Below are positions 7,923 to 14,639 of a stretch of 14,639 nt of DNA, in pieces. The notes under the pieces are model-generated. The model saw only the letters and a program-made list of their open reading frames with translations, was not told the DNA's origin and ran no database searches. The translations under genes and the position numbers were made by a program. This DNA comes from an uncultured Vogesella sp. GTDB taxonomy: Bacteria > Pseudomonadota > Gammaproteobacteria > Burkholderiales > Chromobacteriaceae. The stretch is taken from the NCBI GenBank assembly GCA_946479405.1, contig CAMLGD010000073.1, positions 1-14,639 on the forward strand, in the 5' to 3' direction. The number at the start of each line of letters is the position of its first letter. Within the stretch, counting starts at the first letter, position 1.

Positions 7923-7932
7923 GTTGGCCGCA
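7923..7932 (-). repeat. Exact TGCGGCCAAC copy in the ribE-prfC divergent region
   Basis: Non-coding copy, about 40 bp upstream of the predicted rib -10 box and 70 bp upstream of the predicted prfC -10 box. Confidence 0.85.
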
Positions 7933-8002
7933 TGACAGCGACAACGGCATGACGCATGGCGACAACAAGGCGGCGCCCCTCTACGCCGCGAGCAAACTCA
8001 AG

Positions 8003-8008
8003 TACAAT
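8003..8008 (+). promoter_or_regulatory. Probable -10 box of prfC
   Basis: TACAAT 37 bases before the prfC ATG. The -35 region at about 7980-7985 (TCTACG) is weak. The predicted start of transcription near 8015 gives a leader of about 30 nt, which argues against the longer upstream reading of the gene. Confidence 0.45.
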
Positions 8009-8045
8009 CCGCTGTTTTTCCCGCATTTTTTACCCGACCCGAGCC

Positions 8046-9656
8046 ATGTCCGCCGAACTGACCCGTATTGCCGCCGAAGTTGCGCAACGTCGCACCTTCG
8101 CCATCATCTCCCACCCTGACGCCGGTAAGACCACGCTGACCGAAAAACTACTGCTGTTCTCCGGCGCCATCCAGATGGCCGGCACGGTGAAAGGCAAGAA
8201 AGGCGGCAAGTTCGCCACCTCCGACTGGATGGAAATCGAAAAGCAGCGCGGCATCTCGGTAGCGTCATCGGTGATGCAGTTCGACTACCGCGACCACACC
8301 GTCAACCTGCTGGACACCCCGGGTCACCAGGACTTCTCCGAAGATACCTACCGCGTGCTGACTGCGGTGGATAGCGCGCTGATGGTGATCGACGCCGCCA
8401 AGGGCGTGGAAGAGCAGACCATCAAGCTGCTCAATGTCTGCCGCCTGCGCAACACCCCCATCGTTACCTTCATGAACAAGTATGACCGTGAAGTGCGCGA
8501 TTCGCTGGAGCTGCTGGACGAAGTCGAAAGCATCCTGAAAATCCGCTGCGCACCGATCACCTGGCCGATCGGCATGGGCAAATCCTTCCGCGGCGTGTAC
8601 AGCCTGCTGTCGGACGAAGTGATCCTGTTCGAAGCCGGTAGCGAGAAGCTGATCACCGACATCGAGATCATCAAGGGCATCGACAATCCGCGCCTGGATG
8701 AGCTGTTCCCGCTGGAAATGGAACAGCTGCGCATGGAGATCGAGCTGGTAAAAGGCGCCTCCAACGAATGGAACCTGGAAGAATTCCAGGCCGGCGAACT
8801 GACCCCGGTGTTCTTCGGCTCTGCCATCAACAACTTCGGCGTGCGCGAAATCCTCGACGCGCTGATCAACTGGGCACCGGCGCCGCAGCTTCGCGATGCC
8901 ACCCTGCGCGAAGTAGACCCGACAGAAGAAAAGTTCTCCGGTTTCGTGTTCAAGATCCAGGCCAACATGGACCCGAAACACCGCGACCGCATCGCCTTCC
9001 TGCGCGTGTGCTCCGGCCGCTTCGAGCGCGGCATGAAGATGAAGCACCTGCGCCTGAATCGTGACATCGCCGCCAGCTCGGTAGTGACCTTCATGTCGCA
9101 CGACCGCGAGATCGTGGAAGAAGCGTTTGCCGGCGACATCATCGGCATTCCCAACCACGGCAACATCCAGATCGGCGACAGCTTCTCCGAGGGCGAAGAA
9201 CTGGCGTTTACCGGCATTCCGTTCTTTGCACCGGAACTGTTCCGCAGCGTACGCATCAAGAACCCGCTGAAACTCAAACAGCTGCAGAAAGGTCTGCAAC
9301 AGCTGGGCGAGGAAGGCGCAGTGCAGGTATTCAAGCCGCACAGCGGCGGCGACCTGATCCTGGGTGCGGTGGGCGTGCTGCAGTTTGAAGTGGTGGCCTC
9401 AAGGTTGGCCGCAGAATACGGCGTGGATGCGGTGTTCGAGTCCTGCAACATCTGGTCGGCACGCTGGTTCAGCTGCGAGGATCGCAAGAAGCTGTCCGAC
9501 TTTACCGATGCACTGGTAATGAACATTGCCACCGACGCCGGCGGCAACCTGGCCTACCTGGCGCCCAACCGCGTTAACCTGGCACTGACGCAGGAACGCT
9601 GGCCGGACATCGTGTTCCACGAAACCCGCGAACACGCGGTGAAACTCAACGACTGA
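8046..9656 (+). CDS. prfC: Peptide chain release factor 3 (GTPase)
   Basis: A 536-residue translational GTPase that recycles RF1/RF2 from the ribosome after peptide release. G motifs are complete: G1 HPDAGKT (23-29), G2 region around QRGISV (67-72), G3 DTPGH (90-94) and G4 NKYD (144-147). The [22 protein letters not shown] stretch and the C-terminal [11 protein letters not shown] with [10 protein letters not shown] are typical of RF3 and distinguish it from EF-G. NKYDRE in place of the enteric NKLDRD is, from memory, the Neisseria-type form. I chose the ATG at 8046 as it gives the standard N-terminus ([21 protein letters not shown]); an open extension to 7956 crosses the probable promoter. 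No good Shine-Dalgarno site precedes it (only CCGAG). The stop TGA overlaps an ATG in front of the channel gene. Confidence 0.97.
   Translation: MSAELTRIAAEVAQRRTFAIISHPDAGKTTLTEKLLLFSGAIQMAGTVKGKKGGKFATSDWMEIEKQRGISVASSVMQFDYRDHTVNLLDTPGHQDFSEDTYRVLTAVDSALMVIDAAKGVEEQTIKLLNVCRLRNTPIVTFMNKYDREVRDSLELLDEVESILKIRCAPITWPIGMGKSFRGVYSLLSDEVILFEAGSEKLITDIEIIKGIDNPRLDELFPLEMEQLRMEIELVKGASNEWNLEEFQAGELTPVFFGSAINNFGVREILDALINWAPAPQLRDATLREVDPTEEKFSGFVFKIQANMDPKHRDRIAFLRVCSGRFERGMKMKHLRLNRDIAASSVVTFMSHDREIVEEAFAGDIIGIPNHGNIQIGDSFSEGEELAFTGIPFFAPELFRSVRIKNPLKLKQLQKGLQQLGEEGAVQVFKPHSGGDLILGAVGVLQFEVVASRLAAEYGVDAVFESCNIWSARWFSCEDRKKLSDFTDALVMNIATDAGGNLAYLAPNRVNLALTQERWPDIVFHETREHAVKLND
9404..9413 (-). repeat. 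Exact TGCGGCCAAC copy inside prfC
   Basis: The coding strand reads GTTGGCCGCA and encodes the LAA of R-L-A-A-E in RF3. Confidence 0.8.
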
Positions 9657-9670
9657 TGACAGGAGTGCCG

Positions 9671-10537
9671 ATGCCCGCCTGGTTTGCCGAACTGCTGCAC
9701 GAATACGGTACCGACATCGCCCGCACCGGCGTGCTGATCGTGGTGCTGCTGCTGGTACACAGCAGCATCGTGCGCACCATTGCGGCCAACCCGCGGGTAC
9801 CGGTGGAAACGCGCCGCCGCTGGACGGTAAACCTGCGCAACGCCATGATCATCATCGGCCTGGCCGGCATGGTGGTGATCTGGGCGCGCGAACTGCAAAC
9901 CATCGCGCTGTCGATGGTGGCGTTCGCCGCCGCGCTGGTGGTGGCCACCAAGGAGCTGCTGATGTGTCTGGGCGGCGGCCTGGTGCGCTCGCTGGGTAAC
10001 ACCTACCAACTGGGCGACATCATCGAGATCGGCACCCTGCGCGGGCGGGTGATGGACATCACCATGCTGTCCACCACCGTGCTGGAAATTGGCCCGCGCC
10101 ACGACGCGCACCAGATCACCGGCCGCATGCTGAGCTTCCCCAACAGCATGCTGCTCACCCAACCGGTGGCGCGCGAGAACTTCACCGGCGATTACGTGAT
10201 GCACATCCTCACCATCCCGCTGCCGTACAGCCTGAAGCCAGCCAAGGCGGAACGGGTGTTGCAGGACATCGCCGACGAGGTGTGCGCGCCATACCTGGAA
10301 GGCGCCCGTGCCCATATGGCGATGCTGGAAAGCAAGCTGCTGCTGGATACGCCGTCGGTAACGCCGCGCATCTCGCTGCAGCCGGCCAGCGAAAAGGAAT
10401 ACCGCGCCATCCTGCGCTACGCGGTGCCGCCGCGAGAACGCCAGCGCGTGGAGCAGGCTATCCTACACCGCTTCCTGTTTGCCTGCTTCCCGGAAGCCGA
10501 CGCGCCCCACCCCGACACTCACGCCGATACGCCCTGA
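9671..10537 (+). CDS. Small MscS-family mechanosensitive ion channel
   Basis: A 288-residue inner-membrane protein. Three hydrophobic helices are visible at about 17-36, 58-73 and 76-98; the third, Ala- and Gly-rich (SMVAFAAALVVATKELLMCLGGG), has the character of the pore-lining TM3. The MscS beta domain follows: YQLGDIIEIGTLRGRVMDITMLSTTVLEI, then the conserved FPNSMLL turn at about 160. A helical/mixed C-terminal domain completes it. Such channels open under membrane tension during hypo-osmotic shock; whether this one gates or acts otherwise is not decidable here. I chose the ATG at 9671 because AGGAG lies five bases upstream; the ATG at 9656 overlapping the prfC stop would add five residues without a ribosome site. 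It sits 14 bp after prfC and 2 bp before the regulator gene, so the three are probably cotranscribed. Confidence 0.9.
   Translation: MPAWFAELLHEYGTDIARTGVLIVVLLLVHSSIVRTIAANPRVPVETRRRWTVNLRNAMIIIGLAGMVVIWARELQTIALSMVAFAAALVVATKELLMCLGGGLVRSLGNTYQLGDIIEIGTLRGRVMDITMLSTTVLEIGPRHDAHQITGRMLSFPNSMLLTQPVARENFTGDYVMHILTIPLPYSLKPAKAERVLQDIADEVCAPYLEGARAHMAMLESKLLLDTPSVTPRISLQPASEKEYRAILRYAVPPRERQRVEQAILHRFLFACFPEADAPHPDTHADTP
9781..9790 (+). repeat. Exact TGCGGCCAAC copy inside the MscS-type gene
   Basis: It encodes A-A-N of I-A-A-N in the loop after the first membrane helix, a different strand relation and frame from the LAA copies. Confidence 0.8.
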
Positions 10538-10539
10538 CC

Positions 10540-11187
10540 ATGTCCAAGCCCCGGATCAAGACTTACGACCGCATCGTTGAGGAAAGCCTGGTGCTGTTCA
10601 ACGAGCACGGCGAGCGCAGCATCACCACCAACCACATCGCCGCACACCTGGGCATCAGTCCGGGCAACCTGTACTACCACTTCCGCAACAAGGAAGAGAT
10701 CGTCCACCAGATTTTCCAGCTGTACCGCCGCTTCATCACCGAACGCCTGGCCGTGCCGCAGCATCGCAGCATGGAAGTGGCCGACCTGGTGAACTACCTG
10801 GAAACAGCCTTTGAGGCGATGTGGCGCTTCCGCTTCATGTTTTACGACTTGCCGGGGCTGATGGCGCGCAATCCGCAGCTGCAGACCGATTATCAGCAGT
10901 TCGTGCATAGCGAGCTGACCGACATTCTGGAAGGCCATTTCCGCGAGTTCATCCGCCTGGGGCTGCTGCGCATGTCGCTGGACGACATCGCACCGGTGTC
11001 GGTGAATATCTGGCTTGTAGTGAAGTTCTGGTTCGCCTTCGAGCAAACCGCGCGCCCCAAAGCGCCAATCACCGAGGCCTCCGGCCATCGTGGCGTGCGC
11101 CAGGTGCTGGCACTACTCAAACCCTACGTCACCCCGGAGTTCCTGCCGGCCTTCCACGCCCTGCAGGAACGCCACCCGGCCAGCTAG
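10540..11187 (+). CDS. TetR/AcrR-family transcriptional regulator
   Basis: A 215-residue predicted DNA-binding repressor. The N-terminal helix-turn-helix is clear: RIVEESLVLFNEHGERSITTNHIAAHLGISPGNLYYHF with the recognition helix at about 39-48 and the usual RNKEEIV following. The C-terminal ligand/dimer domain includes FRFMFYDLPGLMARNPQL and LEGHFREFIRLGLLRM, a pattern shared by a subgroup of TetR proteins whose ligands I cannot name. The ATG is at 10540, two bases after the channel gene's TGA, with no Shine-Dalgarno site, which suggests coupled translation. Its targets are unknown; the nearest non-coding palindromes lie downstream at 11189-11227 and in the prfC promoter region. It ends just before a perfect palindrome that may act as its terminator. 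Confidence 0.93.
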   Translation: MSKPRIKTYDRIVEESLVLFNEHGERSITTNHIAAHLGISPGNLYYHFRNKEEIVHQIFQLYRRFITERLAVPQHRSMEVADLVNYLETAFEAMWRFRFMFYDLPGLMARNPQLQTDYQQFVHSELTDILEGHFREFIRLGLLRMSLDDIAPVSVNIWLVVKFWFAFEQTARPKAPITEASGHRGVRQVLALLKPYVTPEFLPAFHALQERHPAS

Positions 11188-11188
11188 T

Positions 11189-11210
11189 TTGCGGCCAACG
11201 TTGGCCGCAA
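11189..11210. repeat. Perfect 22-bp palindrome made of two abutting TGCGGCCAAC copies
   Basis: TGCGGCCAAC at 11190-11199 is followed at once by GTTGGCCGCA at 11200-11209, and the flanking T and A extend the symmetry to 22 bp. It begins two bases after the TetR stop codon. As RNA it could fold into a 9-bp stem with an ACGT loop. No T run follows, so if it terminates transcription it is not a standard intrinsic terminator. In Neisseria, inverted uptake-sequence pairs often sit at exactly this place. Confidence 0.9.
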
Positions 11211-11215
11211 CACGG

Positions 11216-11226
11216 GCAACGTTGGC
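11216..11226. repeat. Second, shorter palindromic element next to the first
   Basis: GCAACGTTGGC contains the self-complementary CAACGTTG at 11217-11224. Its centre is 21 bp, two helical turns, from the centre of the larger palindrome, whose core is the same CAACGTTG. It could be a decayed copy of the inverted pair or a second half of a protein-binding site. Confidence 0.45.
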
Positions 11227-11314
11227 ACATGACGGCCACCAACTGCAAACCAATGGCCGGGCGCGCCTAGCCCCCTTACCGCGCCCACCGCCCGGCACCT
11301 TGCTGCCCTTTGCG

Positions 11315-11336
11315 GCCGTGACGAGTTAGTCACGGC
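11315..11336. repeat. 8-bp inverted repeat (GCCGTGAC / GTCACGGC)
   Basis: GCCGTGAC at 11315-11322 and GTCACGGC at 11329-11336 enclose GAGTTA. There is no T run on either side, so an operator or RNA hairpin is as likely as a terminator. It lies 128 bp after the TetR gene and 392 bp before the chemoreceptor gene. Confidence 0.5.
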
Positions 11337-11525
11337 AAGAGTAATACCCAAAACATGGATTTCTTTGCCGGTATGTCGCTATTCAGCACAAAGCGGCAAC
11401 AGGGAAGCCTCATCGGCAGCGCCAACTGCCACACAATCAAGCCCTCGCAACAGCAAACAACGGCCACAACCGCCGTGCCCCCTCGCAACGGGCGGTGGTC
11501 GGGCGGCGAATCCGGCTACCGGGCA

Positions 11526-11548
11526 GCATCGCACAGGCGATGCGCCTG
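11526..11548. repeat. Overlapping alternative hairpins upstream of the chemoreceptor gene
   Basis: GCATCGC (11526-11532) can pair with GCGATGC (11537-11543), or CAGGCG (11534-11539) with CGCCTG (11543-11548). The two pairings exclude each other, a pattern sometimes seen in leader-RNA control, though chance is plausible in GC-rich DNA. Confidence 0.3.
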
Positions 11549-11727
11549 AAGGCACGTCCGGGCTTGGCTAGCCACAGGCTGACCCTAAGCCGGCACCAGC
11601 ACGTCGTAGCGCCGGTTGCAACCGCCAACCGACCATCCCCGACAGGTGCATGCCGGCGGCTGCCTTGCCATCTTGCGGGACTTGCTGTGCTGATCAACAG
11701 CGGTGCTTATCTGACACGGGGAATGGG

Positions 11728-13683
11728 ATGAAAATCAAAACGCGCTTGGCAATCTGCTTTATTAGCATCGCGACAGTACCGGTGCTGGCAATTGCTACCC
11801 TGGTAATTTCGAATCTGCGCCAGCAGGCGGTGGACAACTTTGTGGATTCAAGCACGCGCGAGATTCGCCAAGTCGATACCGCCTTTACCCAGTACTTCAA
11901 TGACATCGGTGAAAACGTCAATTTCTTTACCAGGCACCCCGCACTACAGGCCACCGATGGCAGCATCTCCAGCTACCTGGCGGATAACGGCAGTGACATG
12001 ACGCCTGATGCCAAGGGTGGCATCGAAAGCGAGGTGTTCAAACTGTTCGACCAGTTTGGCAGCAGCCACCCCGCCTACTCCTATGTTTACACCGGCACCA
12101 GCAATGGCGGCTATATCCAGTGGCCCAAAGGCAAAGCCACACCGAACTACGATCCGCGCCAACGCCCCTGGTATCAGAAGGCCATGGGTTCGCCCGGCAA
12201 ACTGGTGATGACCGACGCTTACTACTGGGCACCTGACGATGCGGTCATCGTCAGCACCGTACAAAGCTATAACAACGCGCTGGGCAACAATGGCGGCGTG
12301 ATGGCGATCGACGTATCGCTGAAAAAACTTACCGATGTGGTGAAGAATATCCGCATTGGTCAGCACGGTTATCTGATGCTGGTGGAGAACAGCGGCAATG
12401 TGCTGGTTGACCCAGCCAAACCCGGTCATAACTTCAAAAAACTCGATAGCCTGGGTGAGCCATACGCCGCCCTGGCTGGCTCGAGCAGTAATTTCACCAC
12501 CGTCAAGATCGACGGCGTGGAATATATGGCCAATGTATTCCGCTCCCCCAGACTGGGCTGGCGTTTCATCGGTCTGATCGAAGCGAGCGAAGTCTATGCA
12601 CCGGTCAACAAGGTATCGGCCGTGGTACTTGCGGTAACCGCGCTGCTGGCGATTCTGTTCGGCTTTGCCGGCCTGGTATTTGCCCGCATGATTGTCAGAC
12701 CGATCCAGCGCGTGTCCGCAAGCTTGCGCGAGATGGCCCAGGGTGAAGGTGACCTGACCCGCACCCTGCCGGTCAAGGGCAATGATGAAACCGCGGAGCT
12801 GGCCGCCCTGTTCAATCAGTTCGTATCGTCGATCCGGGCACTGGTGGTGCAGGTGGTAAACACGGCACAGGCGGTCAAGCAAGTCTCGGCCAGCACCTCG
12901 GTTGTGTCCCATGACATTGCCCAGAATGCCAAACGACAAAGCCTGGCGGTCGAACAGGCCACCTCCGCGTTCCATGAGGTGGCATCGTCATCCCACGATG
13001 TGGCGCAGGCGTGCAACCAGGCGGCCAGCGCCGCCGACAACGGGCGCAAGCAGGCACATACCGGCGAGGTGCTTATCAGCGCCGCGGTAACGCAGGTTGG
13101 CCTCTTGAGCGAAGACCTGCGCCAGTCCACCGACGTGATTGCCCAGCTCGACCGCAACAGCCAGGACATCGTCCAGATTCTCGCCACCATTCAGGAAGTG
13201 GCGGCGCAGACCAATCTGCTGGCACTGAATGCCGCGATCGAGGCCGCGCGCGCAGGCGAACAAGGGCGTGGTTTTGCCGTGGTGGCAGACGAAGTACGCA
13301 AACTGGCGGAACGCACCGCCGCGTCAACGCTGGAGATCGAAAACATGCTGGATCGCCTGATCGGCGACACCCGCCAAGTCGTGTCGACCATGCAGTCTAG
13401 CCGTGCCACTTCCGATCAGGTGGTCGGCAGCATCGAACAGGTGACGGCGAGTTTTGGCGAGATTGCAGATGCAGTCGACCGTATCCGCGACATGAATACA
13501 CGCATTGCCGCTGCGGCCGAGCAGCAAAATCAGGTTGCACACAATATCGATGCCAACATGATTCAAATTCACCAGGACGCCGCCAACGTGGCAGAAGTAT
13601 CGGAACGAGCGCACGGCAACGCCAGTCAACTGGAACGACTGGCAGATGATTTGCAGACCCTGGTCGAACGCTTCCGTGTTTGA
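11728..13683 (+). CDS. Methyl-accepting chemotaxis protein with dCache sensor domain
   Basis: A 651-residue transmembrane chemoreceptor that signals to CheA/CheW. TM1 is at about 7-29; a periplasmic double-Cache domain spans about 30-290; TM2 lies at about 297-320; a HAMP domain follows (about 321-375), then a long helical signalling domain. The receptor tip is canonical: [20 protein letters not shown] (491-510) then [20 protein letters not shown] (511-530). In the sensor, YDPRQRPWY (141-149), the tyrosines of TDAYYW (162-167) and AIDVS (193-197) fit the arginine-tryptophan-tyrosine-aspartate pattern known for amino-acid-binding dCache domains, so amino-acid-like ligands are inferred. No CheR/CheB-tethering pentapeptide is visible at the C-terminus (LVERFRV). 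I chose the ATG at 11728, preceded by GGGGA and giving a proper TM1; longer upstream readings lack this. Convergent with the solute-binding protein gene, 41 bp apart. Confidence 0.95.
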   Translation: MKIKTRLAICFISIATVPVLAIATLVISNLRQQAVDNFVDSSTREIRQVDTAFTQYFNDIGENVNFFTRHPALQATDGSISSYLADNGSDMTPDAKGGIESEVFKLFDQFGSSHPAYSYVYTGTSNGGYIQWPKGKATPNYDPRQRPWYQKAMGSPGKLVMTDAYYWAPDDAVIVSTVQSYNNALGNNGGVMAIDVSLKKLTDVVKNIRIGQHGYLMLVENSGNVLVDPAKPGHNFKKLDSLGEPYAALAGSSSNFTTVKIDGVEYMANVFRSPRLGWRFIGLIEASEVYAPVNKVSAVVLAVTALLAILFGFAGLVFARMIVRPIQRVSASLREMAQGEGDLTRTLPVKGNDETAELAALFNQFVSSIRALVVQVVNTAQAVKQVSASTSVVSHDIAQNAKRQSLAVEQATSAFHEVASSSHDVAQACNQAASAADNGRKQAHTGEVLISAAVTQVGLLSEDLRQSTDVIAQLDRNSQDIVQILATIQEVAAQTNLLALNAAIEAARAGEQGRGFAVVADEVRKLAERTAASTLEIENMLDRLIGDTRQVVSTMQSSRATSDQVVGSIEQVTASFGEIADAVDRIRDMNTRIAAAAEQQNQVAHNIDANMIQIHQDAANVAEVSERAHGNASQLERLADDLQTLVERFRV

Positions 13684-13724
13684 GCTGCAAAGCCGGCCCG
13701 CGAGATAGCCGCACGGGAAAATGC

Positions 13725-14456
13725 CTACTCCAGACCATTTTCCCGAAGAATCTTGTCGTATGTGCCATTGCTCTTGATGGTGAGCAAGCCTTTATTGAAT
13801 GCCTCGATGATGGCTTTATGTCGCGGGTTCTTCAGGCTGGTTGTCACATGCAGAGACTGCGTAGAGAGCGCGTTCTGCGTGAATTCGATCTGCTGAAGCA
13901 GTTCCGGGGCTTCATTCCTGATGATTGAACGAGCGACGATTTCATCCTCCAGCGTCAGGTCGATGCGGCCAAGCACCAGCTTCTTGATATTCTGGATAAG
14001 CTTGGATACCGCGGGCCGCTGGAAATTGGTTGCACCGAGAAACTCATCCCCGTAGCCATAGTCCCTGACGATACCCACTTTTTTACCGCTAAGACTCAGC
14101 AGCCCGTGGTATTCAAACGGATCGCCCTTGCGCTTGATGAACTTGATCTGATTCTTGAGATAGGGGTCGCTATAGAGCAGGAATGATGTCCGTTCCTGCG
14201 TCCACCACGCATTGGGCAGAATATCGAACTCACCCTTTCTCACGCTGTTGATTGCCCTTGCCCAGGGCATGAAACGCATTTCAACTTCATAGCCCTGGCT
14301 TGAATACGCAGCCCGGACGATATGCATTGAAATACCCTGATCGGCCTTTTCCGGATCGACAAACGGCGGGTATGGATCTGCCGCCGCCACGATCCTCTCC
14401 CCCCAGGCAGAGGCCGGCAGCAGCAAGCAGGTCAGTAGAAGTACTGGTAGCCACAT
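13725..14456 (-). CDS. Periplasmic solute-binding protein, family 3 (amino-acid type)
   Basis: A 243-residue exported protein. A signal peptide is clear: hydrophobic residues 4-14 and a PASA-type cleavage site near residue 17. The mature part begins with RIVAAADPYPPFVDPEKADQ, the usual opening of SBP_bac_3 proteins, continues with GISMHIVRAAYSSQGYEVEMRFMPWARA, then the hinge-crossing FDILPNAWWTQERTSFLLYSDPY and, towards the end, KNPRHKAIIEAFNKGL with GTYDKILRENGLE. Family members bind polar amino acids or related small molecules for ABC uptake or for sensing. No permease or ATPase gene is nearby, so it may be an orphan binding protein. The ATG at 14456 has GAGGG upstream. Base composition is somewhat less GC-rich than the neighbours, a mild hint of different ancestry. 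Confidence 0.9.
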   Translation of the reverse strand: MWLPVLLLTCLLLPASAWGERIVAAADPYPPFVDPEKADQGISMHIVRAAYSSQGYEVEMRFMPWARAINSVRKGEFDILPNAWWTQERTSFLLYSDPYLKNQIKFIKRKGDPFEYHGLLSLSGKKVGIVRDYGYGDEFLGATNFQRPAVSKLIQNIKKLVLGRIDLTLEDEIVARSIIRNEAPELLQQIEFTQNALSTQSLHVTTSLKNPRHKAIIEAFNKGLLTIKSNGTYDKILRENGLE

Positions 14457-14495
14457 GATCCATCCCTCATTGCCAGGCCCTGGTTGGCAATATAG

Positions 14496-14639
14496 TCAAT
14501 CAGCCGCGCTGATTCGGGCCTGCAGCCGGACTACAGGCTCGCGCCATACGGCCAGCAAGTCATCAACACACCAATGCGGCCAACTTGCAGTTGCAATTGC
14601 CAGCTGCCAAACCGGATTCTGGCTGCGCCCAAACAGCGT
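14496..14639 (-). CDS. Possible C-terminal end of a gene running in from beyond the window
   Basis: A minus-strand frame is open from the window edge for 47 codons to a TGA at 14496-14498, 39 bp ahead of the solute-binding protein start. The peptide includes NPVWQLAIATASWPHWCV and LLAVWREPVVRLQARIS, tryptophan-rich and not obviously low-complexity. The other two minus frames close sooner. An open run of this length can occur by chance at this base composition, and I do not recognise the sequence, so it may instead be intergenic. Confidence 0.3.
   Translation of the reverse strand, partial: TLFGRSQNPVWQLAIATASWPHWCVDDLLAVWREPVVRLQARISAAD
14575..14584 (+). repeat. Exact TGCGGCCAAC copy near the window end
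   Basis: It lies upstream of the solute-binding protein gene, in intergenic DNA or in the tail of the possible partial gene. It is 3.4 kb from the previous exact copy; the chemoreceptor and binding-protein genes hold none, only a 9-of-10 match at 13964-13973. Confidence 0.85.

Larger units (their letters stand above)
11188..11727. other. 540-bp gap without a convincing gene
   Basis: This is the longest non-coding stretch of the window. It holds the palindrome at 11189-11210, hairpins at 11259-11286 (7-bp stem GGGCGCG/CGCGCCC), 11315-11336 and 11526-11548, and the leader of the chemoreceptor gene. Short open frames exist on both strands but have Arg/Pro/Ala-rich, non-protein-like composition and no ribosome sites. 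I see no c-di-GMP riboswitch consensus, no sigma-28 promoter match and no tRNA. About 11350-11450 is less GC-rich than the genes around it. Confidence 0.7.

Noticed and set aside
7956..8045. An N-terminal extension of prfC by 30 codons
   Set aside because: It would cross the TACAAT promoter box, and the added residues are unlike any RF3 N-terminus.
8265..9547. Two long minus-strand open frames (358 and 399 codons) opposite prfC
   Set aside because: They are shadows of a highly conserved gene; composition is Phe/His/Gln- or Ser-rich and no ribosome site or motif supports them.
11437..11697. An 86-codon minus-strand frame, and 64- and 68-codon plus-strand frames, in the gap before the chemoreceptor
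   Set aside because: Arg/Ala/Pro-rich or Gln/Thr-rich without start signals or recognisable features; chance frames in GC-rich DNA.
11337..11727. A cyclic di-GMP (GEMM) riboswitch ahead of the chemoreceptor
   Set aside because: The conserved core sequences of that riboswitch are not present on the plus strand.

Overview
The window reads as ordinary chromosome of a GC-rich betaproteobacterium of the Neisseriales, most likely the family Chromobacteriaceae (Chromobacterium/Vogesella/Aquitalea type). That placement rests on remembered resemblance of the AcnB, RF3, NusB and riboflavin proteins and on gene order; no search was run. I see no tRNA, rRNA, CRISPR array, insertion sequence, phage gene or plasmid gene.

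Layout. 1-1295 (+): 3' half of acnB (aconitase B), closed by a strong intrinsic terminator. 1377-3074 (-): a cytoplasmic PAS/GAF/PAS/GGDEF diguanylate cyclase. 3133-7848 (-): a housekeeping block transcribed in the order ribE, an in-frame coding segment of unknown function, ribBX, ribH, nusB, then after a hairpin thiL and pgpA. 8046-11187 (+): prfC, a small MscS-type channel and a TetR-type regulator, very tightly spaced. 11188-11727: a 540-bp gap holding a perfect palindrome and other hairpins but no convincing gene. 11728-13683 (+): a dCache chemoreceptor. 13725-14456 (-): a secreted family-3 solute-binding protein, convergent with the receptor. 14496-14639 (-): possibly the tail of another gene.

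How the genes work together. ribE, ribBX and ribH cover the late steps of riboflavin synthesis. ribD and a functional ribA must lie elsewhere, because the GTP cyclohydrolase II half of the RibBA-like protein has lost its zinc cysteines. The rib operon and prfC diverge from a 197-bp region, each with a TACAAT -10 box, and I see no FMN riboswitch. thiL and pgpA overlap by 17 bp. The chemoreceptor carries the RxxWY-type motif of amino-acid-sensing dCache domains and faces an amino-acid-type binding protein, so both may concern amino-acid-like ligands.

Most notable signal. The 10-mer TGCGGCCAAC (reverse complement GTTGGCCGCA) occurs exactly 13 times, against well under one expected by chance. Copies lie on both strands, inside genes and between them. 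One abutting inverted pair just after the TetR stop forms a perfect palindrome, and one copy follows the acnB terminator. This is how DNA uptake sequences of naturally competent Neisseriaceae and Pasteurellaceae behave, but the sequence is not a known DUS or USS that I recognise. It is a candidate undescribed uptake-sequence dialect or other genome-wide signal. The second unusual item is the 123-codon segment fused in frame ahead of ribBX.
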